Of a stretch of 64,000 nt of DNA, positions 57,199-64,000 are shown one piece after another (positions within the stretch are counted from its first letter, which is position 1; each line of letters begins with the position of its first letter). The translations under genes were made by a program, and so were the position numbers. This DNA comes from Scalesia atractyloides (Eukaryota > Streptophyta > Magnoliopsida > Asterales > Asteraceae), in NCBI GenBank assembly GCA_947069175.1, contig CAMTDV010000013.1, positions 55,062,610-55,126,609 of the forward strand. The letters are read 5' to 3'. The notes below the pieces were generated by a model, which made no database searches, was not told where the DNA came from, and saw only the letters and a program-made list of their open reading frames with translations.

Positions 57199-60100
57199 AA
57201 TGAGGAAGAAACTATTTAAACAAAGAAACCCAAGCCTGTTTGGTCTTGGGTGGGTTCAGAATGTCAAATTTCGGACCAACTTTGTTTTTGACGTTCTATT
57301 TAGGCTCGGTTTTGTTTGGAACCGAGGGTTTCAGTTCTACTTTGGATGGTTTAGCTTTTGCAACCCATGTTTGCGTTTTCAAATTAGCCCTTTTTGAATA
57401 AAATTTTGAATCCATTTGACGAGACTTAGTTGATGTTTCACCAATTTCAGATGTAGAAATAGATCAAATCTTTGGTTTAACATTTTTGTGGAATTCAACG
57501 TTTCTTTCAAAATTTGCTTTGGAACAACAATAGGTGCCTTTTGTTTTTAATCCTTGGTAGATCTGTTAAAGTTAGAAACAGGTTTTGGAGATTCTTGTGA
57601 GCAATATCTTGCAATGTGCCCAACATTTTTACATTTGTAACACGTCCTACTGTCCTTTTGAACAGAGGAATCCAAAACTTGTTTCCTACTTTCTTTTCTT
57701 TCTCTTTATTGAACTGATCATTGGATTGTGTTCCAATGATCTCCTTTTCTTTTTCTGTTGTTGTCCCAAAAAAAAATATTTTCTTTGTAAAGTTTAGCTT
57801 TTGGGACTTGTTGTTCATTCTTCGCTTTTGAAAACCCAAACCAACCCTCCTATTCTCCGGATAATCCCTGTTTCTCTGATGGTAGGGTCTTGTGACACAT
57901 TTTGATTTAGAGTAATATGATGCATTATGTTTATCTAAATCAGAATGGCTTACCTCGATAAGCTTGAACAACTTTTCGACTCGATCCAGATTGACATTTT
58001 GGATCGGGAAATGTTCATCAAAATATAGTTTATCAGATCCATGCATTTTGTAAACAATGACGTTTGGCTCAATATTTAAACTATTTTCCGATGTTTCAAC
58101 ATCAGATTCAGATTTTTCAGGTTCACCTTTTAAAACACTCTCAGCCACTATTTTAACTACCTCAAAATCACATTCTTTTTTAGATTTTGTGTAAGTTACG
58201 TCTATCTTCGTAGGCAACTCATTTGACTGTTTGGTTTTAAATTTTAAATTGAGCGCCTTCCACCCCTGATGGCTTTTTACAAGCATAGCTATTCCACATG
58301 GGTGGTGGAACACGATCGTAACTTGCACTCTTGTTATCATCCTTTTTAGATTCTTCTTTGTTTTTGATTTTTTGTAAAATGTGATCAATGACGTATGAGC
58401 TTGTGGAATAACTGATTAACAATTTTTTAACCTGTTCTGTTTCTATTTTTATTTTCTCAAGCTCACTTTTTAGCTCTATTTAAATGAATATTAATGGCCA
58501 TTTACTTGTCCATTGTTGTCGCTTTAAGCATAGAAAGTGTTCCGTCATTTTATCTAAGAGCTTTTTCATATTGTTTAACAGTTTTGCTCAATTTGTCATA
58601 AGATTCTTTTGTGCTTAATAGTCACATGACAAATTATCTATTGAACTTTGAGCTCATTATACCGTGTGTCTTTTACAACACATTCACTGTATGGCTTAGC
58701 ACATTTCAAACTTGGTTTTTCTATGATAAACTCACTTTTAGACTCATTTACCTCATTTATGTTTGCCATACACGCTTTGTTGATCTCAGCAGTCAACTTC
58801 TCCATCGTCTCATCAACTTTCTTTATTTCAACTTCTGGTTTCTTCTGTTCTTCACAGAATGATCGATGGCTTGGTTCAAAGTAACCTGCAAAAGTTTTAA
58901 GAATATCATTACGCAGGAGATGTTTAAAAGCACTGTTAAAAATTTCATCCTCTTCTGACGACGCGTGATAACAATCTTCTTTCGATGATATCTGCGACCA
59001 ATGCCAAACTCTCATTCTTGGAAATGTACTTGTTCCAGTTAAAGCCTTCGTCTTCTTGAGTTACGACAAACGCTTTGTCTTTGGTTTCTGGTTTTCTATC
59101 TTCGATTTGCACTAGTCTGGTTCTTGGCTGAGGATGATGATAGATAGTTTTCTTGTAGTAGTCATCGGCAAATGGGTTTTGATTACCCTGGGCTTCTCTT
59201 TTTGGACATTCGCGTTGAAAATGCCCTTCTCCTGACACTTGAAACACGTAACTTTCGACTTTTCGAAACCAAATTTTCCATCCAATCCTCCCAAGTTCTC
59301 TTTCCCAGTAATTTCCATGAAGCATTGTGCTCGTCTAACAATAGATGCCATACACCATTTGATGTCGATCAACTTCATCTCGACCGGATGAATCTGATCA
59401 TAGTCCTCTCTGATCATCTCTAAATTTCCAATTTGCCTACTACAAGACTGTCAAAAGATTCAAGAACCAAAGCTAATAATGACATATGTTGATTGGCGGT
59501 CTTCTCATCAAATTTTTGTGCGTTTTGGAAATCCACAGTGATATTGCACTATAAAAACCTTTGAGTAGGATGACATTGACATTCTGGTTGATTTGGGGAT
59601 TGCTCGATCTGTGTGATAACTATGGGCTTGAAAACGTGTTTGGGTTGACCGTAGCAAATGATTGAAAGCCATTGTTTTGATTTGCGGTGGGCTCGGTGTG
59701 TTGTAAGCGCTGAAGGCTGTTTGGATCTTTGGACACTGTATTTGAGCAGCGAAACTTCCTTTGTAATCCAGATTAATGTCTTGTTGCATTTGGGCACCTT
59801 TGTTCTTCGTCATTTTCTACATTTCAAGTTCGTGTCCCTCCAATCTCTCAATGAATCATGGTAATGAGAAATTACCATATTCGGTTCCATTCATCAAAAT
59901 GGTCAAATAGGTAGACCATTTGCCTTGTGGTAAGGAATCTGCGAGTTTGTCAACTAATTCTTCATTCGTCTTTATGATTCATATTCGCATCATTTGCACA
60001 ACCAGATGACAGTATCTTTCAATCAGATGTTTTACTGTCTCTCCTTTGATCAAAGTAAAGATGTCAAATTCATTACTGAACAACGCCCACTTCCCTTTAT

Positions 60101-60510
60101 GCAACTATGCACTTCCTGGAATTTCAGTCGAAGAGCATTCCATAATGATTGTGCGTCATCATCATGTTGCAACAGCGCTAGTATGTCTTCCTTGATGGAT
60201 TGTTGTAAAATGTTCATCATTTTCTACTCATTGATGAACTTCTCTCTTTCAAAATCTGAAATTTGAGCCAATGTCTTTTCGAGACCGTTTTCTCCAATAG
60301 GAGATTGATATTTTTCTTCAGTAGCAAACCAACAGGTAAAATGATTCGCCTGAACCCAATTAATGAAATGTTCACTCCAACTGTCAACTTTTTCAAGGTT
60401 CATCAACCTTGGCGGCGTAGTCATCGTACCCATCTCATTTTCAAGGTTCATGTTTTGAGTTGCGATAATCATGACCGCTGATGTAGCAAATGCATTATAA
60501 AACTCTTCTG
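57199..60510 (-). pseudogene. gag: C5 gag, long and frame-broken
   Basis: The N-terminus near 60510 (EEFYNAFATS…NLENEMG…WVQANHFTCWF, ILQQSIKEDILALLQHDD) matches C6. Many stops follow. A first knuckle CFKCQEKG…FQRECPK near 59230 is split by a frameshift. 58388-57507 carries a long Lys/Glu/Asn-rich stretch and a second knuckle CYKCKNVGHIARYC near 57640. Two knuckles and a large spacer resemble C4 and Sireviruses in general. Confidence 0.8.
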
Positions 60511-61072
60511 CTATTTTTCTACAAAGATGTTTCGAAACACACTTTGGAAAAATTGATTAGTATGATAAAAATTTCTTCATGCGGATACTAACAAGTTCGT
60601 GTGACCAAGATGAATTCGTACGACACAGAGATTCGTGCGAACGAGATGATTCATACAAAGTAGATACTCGTGCGAACAAGATGTTCGTACGAGTGAAAAT
60701 GTTTGCTTCAGACAGTTTCAACTTTCTAACTTGTAAATTTTAAGAACTTCTGTTTACTCGTTCGTACGGATGACTTTAAATTGTACGGACAGTTGTTCAT
60801 GCGAGCGGTCTCTCTACCCGTATGAAACAACTTAGGTCACCAAACGGATGAATTTTACCAATTTTGACAAGATTAAGTTCGATTTTAGATCTGAAGTTGC
60901 CAAGGATTGATTAGAATTGATTTTAACGTGATATCCTATATTCCTAGTCAATTTTTCCATGATTTGTCCAATTCCGAGATCAGTATAGGAAACTGTAGAA
61001 GTAGAAAGCTCCAATGGTGAATCTGAAACTGTTGGTAGAAACTTGATGTTTGTCACCAGATCAGGCCTCAAG
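60511..61072 (-). other. C5 leader with TCGTACGA-type palindromes
   Basis: At least five copies of ttcgtRcga-like words lie at 60613-60770 (for example attcgtacga at 60613, ttcgtgcgaa at 60633, ttcgtacgag at 60684). The ORF 61119-60832 spans the LTR/PBS boundary and is not credible as a gene. Confidence 0.65.
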
Positions 61073-61084
61073 GCTCTGATACCA
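61073..61084 (-). other. C5 primer binding site
   Basis: Sense TGGTATCAGAGC, two bases inside the LTR; a perfect initiator-Met PBS. Confidence 0.92.
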
Positions 61085-61086
61085 CT

Positions 61087-61519
61087 TGTGAATGGGGGAT
61101 CGACTCCTCCGATGAGCATGGAACCGATCTAATTAACTAACAGAGGAGTAATTCATTGTTAGTGAGGTTGACAAAAAAACAAGTGAGATCTACTGCTTAA
61201 ATGCCTTGAATGTATTGATAGACGTGAACAAAGTACAATGCAAGTAAACAGTTCAGCAGGGCTTCGCCACACCAACAGGATTACTAACTCTGACACAACA
61301 CTCCTCTATTTATAGGTCGACATGACTCGCACAGGAGAGTGTCTAACAAAGAGTGTAACTCTTGAGAGTGGTTGCCTCGTACAAGTGACAGAGTGTCACT
61401 TGTACGAGTCAGCTACAAAACAAATAACATATACATTAACATAAACAAACTGACATTCTAAGCCCTATATACAAAATCAAAATATCATAGACGTAGGCAA
61501 TAGACATTATGCACCAACA
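61087..61519 (-). repeat. C5 5' LTR (433 bp)
   Basis: Plus-strand TGTGAATGGGGG to CACCAACA. A 15-bp perfect inverted repeat with 3-bp loop, ctcgtacaagtgaca and tgtcacttgtacgag, lies at 61376-61408. Sense TATAAATA at 61314-61307. It lacks about 25 bp present in the 3' LTR next to the hairpin. Confidence 0.9.
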
Positions 61520-61524
61520 TCAAC

Positions 61525-61718
61525 CTTGACAAGCAAGTTTTCTACTACACACTACGGGTACTTAAAAGATTTGTCGGCTAAAGATAGTGTCATGCAGGTT
61601 GGGGCGAGTTCACCTATGCCTAGTTTTTCGTACAGAGAATATGGCATCAAATTAATAGTAGCACCAAGTTCTGCTAATAAGTGGTTTTGAATGTCATTAC
61701 CAAAGAGGCATGGGATCT
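61525..61718 (-). pseudogene. G7 Gypsy aspartic protease gene, 5' part
   Basis: Minus-strand reading in shifting frames gives PLLAELGATINLMPYSL-like, then GELAPTCMTLSLADKSFKYPV and ENLLVKVD. It leads straight into DKLVFPVDF at 52810 once C5 is set aside. C6 cuts it at 61718, so the upstream gag is outside the window. Confidence 0.72.
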
Positions 61719-62238
61719 TGTTGGTGCATAATGTCTATTGCCTACATCTAGGATATATCTGTAATGTTTATAAAGTTTACACGTTAAAGTTTAAATAAGA
61801 AAAGTTAAATTTTATATGTTTGAACATGTGATTCGCACGAAACATACTGATTTCGTACGAGTGAGTCACTCGTATGAAATACAGTTTTGTACGAAACATA
61901 GTTGTTTGTTTTGCACGCACTTCGGTACGAGTCACGTCGACCTATAAATAGGGAAGTGTTGTGTTAGAGCTAGTTATTGATTTGTCAATTGGTACGGCGA
62001 AGCTCTGCCAGTTTGTTTACTTACGTCTGTATTTTGAATGTCATTAATACATCAGAAGCAGTTAAACAGTAGTACTATCTTGTTTGTCATGTCTACCTCT
62101 CTAGCAATGAATTCCGCCTCTGCTAGTTGAGCGAGATCAGGTCGATTGCTACTTGTGAACGGGGATCGAGCTTTGGAAACCGGGTTTTAGAATTAGACAT
62201 TCTTTATGCTCATTTCGGGAGCTCGATCCCCGTTCACA
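61719..62238 (+). repeat. C6 5' LTR (520 bp)
   Basis: TGTTGGTGCA to CCGTTCACA. TATAAATA at 61943-61950. Palindromic ttcgtacga-like words at 61832, 61851, 61868 and 61885. About 60 bp longer than C5 LTRs near its end because of an inserted inverted copy of the terminus. Confidence 0.88.
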
Positions 62239-62241
62239 AGT
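62151..62241. repeat. 22-bp perfect inverted repeat at the C6 LTR end
   Basis: Arms 62151-62172 and 62220-62241 are exact reverse complements with a 47-bp loop. The right arm crosses the LTR/PBS boundary by three bases. Confidence 0.9.
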
Positions 62242-62253
62242 TGTATCAGCGCC
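62241..62253 (+). other. C6 primer binding site (degenerate)
   Basis: TTGTATCAGCGCC lies two bases past the LTR and differs at two positions from TGGTATCAGAGCC. Confidence 0.65.
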
Positions 62254-62840
62254 ATGAGATCTGATCTACAGATAGACAATAAGTAGTTACTGTTCAGACT
62301 TGGATATATCTTCATGTTCATCATTTTTCTGACCTTTGCTGGATTTTGGACAAATTTCGGACGAATTCATGGACAAAATGGACTAGGATTTTAGTAATTC
62401 AAGTTAATCTTCAATGTAATCAATCCATACCATAATTCGAACATAAAATTGAACTAAATCATGTTGAAATCTATAAAATTTGATCAGTTTGAAGTTTGAA
62501 TTAGTTTCGTACAAGTTTCGCATGAAATAAAGGTGTTTTGATTTTGGTACGAATCGCATAAAATTCATACAGAATCTTGAAAAGTTTTTCACAATTTCAA
62601 ACTTGATTTGTACAAAATTTCAACCACACAAAATTTACTCATTCAAAAACGTATGTTTCGTACAAAATGACTTGGTTCGTACGAAATCATAGTTTCTTGT
62701 GATAAAATTTGAATCGTACAAAAATCTGTTTGGTGCAAAATTCTTGTTTCGTACGAAACATTTTGTCCGCATAAAAAGTTTTCTAATCTGATCTGTTTGT
62801 TTTTGAGAAGTGTGTTCTAACTTTTTACAGGAAAAATCTC
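62254..62840 (+). other. C6 leader
   Basis: No ORF. AT-rich with repeated palindromes: ttcgtacgaa at 62676-62685, gtttcgtacgaaac at 62746-62759, and partial copies at 62505-62523 and 62655. It ends with a pyrimidine run and acag at about 62830, which could be a splice acceptor before gag. Confidence 0.6.
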
Positions 62841-64000
62841 TGAGGAATTTTACAATGCATTCGCCACATCGGTTGTTACCACTTCAGCAGCCCAAAACAT
62901 CAATTTAGAGAATGAAATGGGAAAAATGACGAAACCTCCAAAGCTTATGAATTTGGAAGACTTTGATAGTTGTAGTGAGAGGTTTATGAACTGGGTTCAA
63001 GCTAACAATTTTACTTGCTGGTTTGCAATCGAGGCAAAATACATCGCACCAGTTGGCGAAAATGGACTTGAAAAGACCCTTGCTCAATTCTCTGATATTG
63101 AACGAGAAAGATTTATCAACGAAAAGAAAATGATAAACATTCTTCAGCAATCGATTAAAGAAGACATCTTGGCTTTACTGCAACATGATGATAATGCGCA
63201 ATCTTTATGGAATGCTCTTCGACTCAAATTTTCAAGGCAGTGCTCAACTCCGCAAAAGCAAAAGGGCATTATTAAGCAAAGAGTTTGATGTATTCACACT
63301 AATCAAAGGTGAAACGGTAAAGCAGCTGATTGAGCGGTACTCTCATCTGGTGGTTCATATGAAGAGAATGAGAATTGTGAAGATAAATGAAGAGCTTGTT
63401 GATAAGCTAGCTGATTCTCTGCCACAAGGTGAATGGTCAACTTACTTAACCATTTTTAAGAATGGAGTTGAATACAACAATTTTTTGCTGCCTCGCTTTA
63501 TTGAAAGATTAGAAGGTCATGAATTAGAGATGCAAAAGATGGCTAAAAACTAGACAGTTCAACTGCAACAAGATGTTAATCTTTATTTCAAAAACAGTTC
63601 TGTTACCCAAATCCAAGTGCCAAAGATTCAAACTGCTTTCAGTGCATATTGTTTACCAAGCACACCAACTCAGGCAAGTGTCAATCATTCCCAACATTGA
63701 TCCAAATACTCCTTCCAGTCAACAATCTTCATTGGATCAAATCAATTCAGAACAATCAACCACTCCATCATCCAATTCAAGTCAAAGAGTTTTGCAATGT
63801 AAAATTGCCATTGACTTTCAGAATGCGCAAAATTTTGACCAAATGACCGCAAAACAACATATGTCTCTACTTGCTTCAGTTCTTGAGTCATATGACAGTC
63901 TTGTTGCTGGAAAGATTGGTAATTCTGAAATGACACGTGAAGACTACGATCAAATTGATCCAGTTGAAATAGAGTTGATAGATATAAAATGGTGTATGGC
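62841..64000 (+). pseudogene. gag: C6 gag, frameshifted, incomplete
   Basis: The frame enters upstream of the first usable Met (62917) and reads EEFYNAF…NLENEMG…PPKLMNLEDFDS…WVQANNFTCWF…ILQQSIKEDILALLQHDDNAQSLWNALRLKF. An extra T in the run at 63228-63231 shifts it, and 63185-63553 continues (SAQLRKSKRALLSKEFDVF…LADSLPQGEW…). After a stop at 63553 the homology goes on with stops to the window end (…IELIDIKWCMA). The ATG at the start seen in C3 is ATC here. Confidence 0.82.

Larger units (their letters stand above)
52811..61519 (-). mobile_element. C5: Sirevirus-like Copia derivative lacking RT/RNase H
   Basis: LTRs 52811-53268 and 61087-61519, perfect TSD, PBS and polypurine tract define its ends. 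In sense: gag with two zinc knuckles, protease, integrase, then directly an env-like coiled-coil ORF. RT and RNase H are absent, so the element must have moved with borrowed enzymes or lost them later. It interrupts the G7 protease gene. Confidence 0.88.
61719..64000 (+). mobile_element. C6: Copia element of the C5 family, 5' end (runs off the window)
   Basis: Plus-strand LTR 61719-62238, degenerate PBS, leader with palindromes, gag from about 62850. The LTR start TGTTGGTGCATAATGTCTATT is shared with C5. It lies head-to-head with C5, 200 bp apart, in the same G7 gene. Confidence 0.88.

Noticed and set aside
60832..61119. 95-residue minus ORF at the C5 leader
   Set aside because: It crosses the LTR end and PBS, which must stay non-coding for priming, and has no homologue in C6.
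1..64000. tRNA, rRNA, or ordinary plant genes
   Set aside because: I saw no cloverleaf or rRNA signature and no spliced cellular gene on either strand; every credible protein match is to a retroelement. Tools such as tRNAscan were not available.

Overview
The window looks like plant nuclear DNA in which every interpretable stretch is LTR retrotransposon. I found no host gene, tRNA, rRNA or bacterial-type feature. The coding remnants are plant-type: Ty3/Gypsy chromovirus (Tekay-like) gag-pol with a chromodomain-like tail, Sirevirus-like Ty1/Copia gag/IN/RT with env-like 3' ORFs, and older Tat/Athila-like Gypsy fragments. Angiosperm is secure. Asteraceae (lettuce/daisy family) is my guess from remembered protein resemblance and needs a search.

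Layout, left to right. (1) 1-11930: a nearly complete Tekay-like Gypsy element on the minus strand (E1), with 3' LTR 1-2893 (about 195 bp lie left of the window), intact pol 3107-6943, damaged gag, an extra ORF0, initiator-Met PBS and 5' LTR 8843-11930. (2) 11931-13474: the 5' end of a minus-strand Copia element (C3) split by E1. (3) 13475-14749 and 25892-about 26180: gag, PBS and LTR of an older Tat-like Gypsy element (G4), split by E2. (4) 14750-25891: a second, older Tekay-like element (E2), complete in structure but with decayed genes. (5) about 26181-30702: an unrelated LTR end, then LTR/3'-spacer sequence of an old Gypsy element (G7). (6) 29691-33021 and 46205-48424: a tandem duplication of about 3.08 kb containing G7 spacer plus 2 kb of a giant LTR. 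(7) 33022-46200: a 13 kb Sirevirus-like Copia element (C4) inserted in the second duplicate. (8) 46401-52404: a 6.0 kb solo LTR with target-site duplication (TSD) tctac. (9) 52410-52810 and 61525-61718: G7 protease gene, split by Copia element C5 (52811-61519, TSD tcaac). (10) 61719-64000: the 5' end of a plus-strand Copia element (C6) of the same family as C5, head-to-head with it.

The insertions give a relative order: G4 and G7 are oldest, then the solo LTR and its duplication, then C3, C4, C5, C6 and E2, with E1 youngest (about 25 substitutions and no net indel between its LTRs by eye).

The most interesting signals are these. Both Tekay-like elements have a predicted 83-nt GT-AG intron in gag whose removal restores the frame. 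Both also carry an extra coiled-coil ORF (ORF0) ahead of gag. E1 has an array of five dyad-symmetric boxes in its LTR. The Copia elements repeat family-specific palindromes (core TCGTACGA, or ATCCGGAAT) in LTRs and leaders. C5 has lost RT/RNase H and fuses its integrase tail in frame to an env-like coiled-coil protein.
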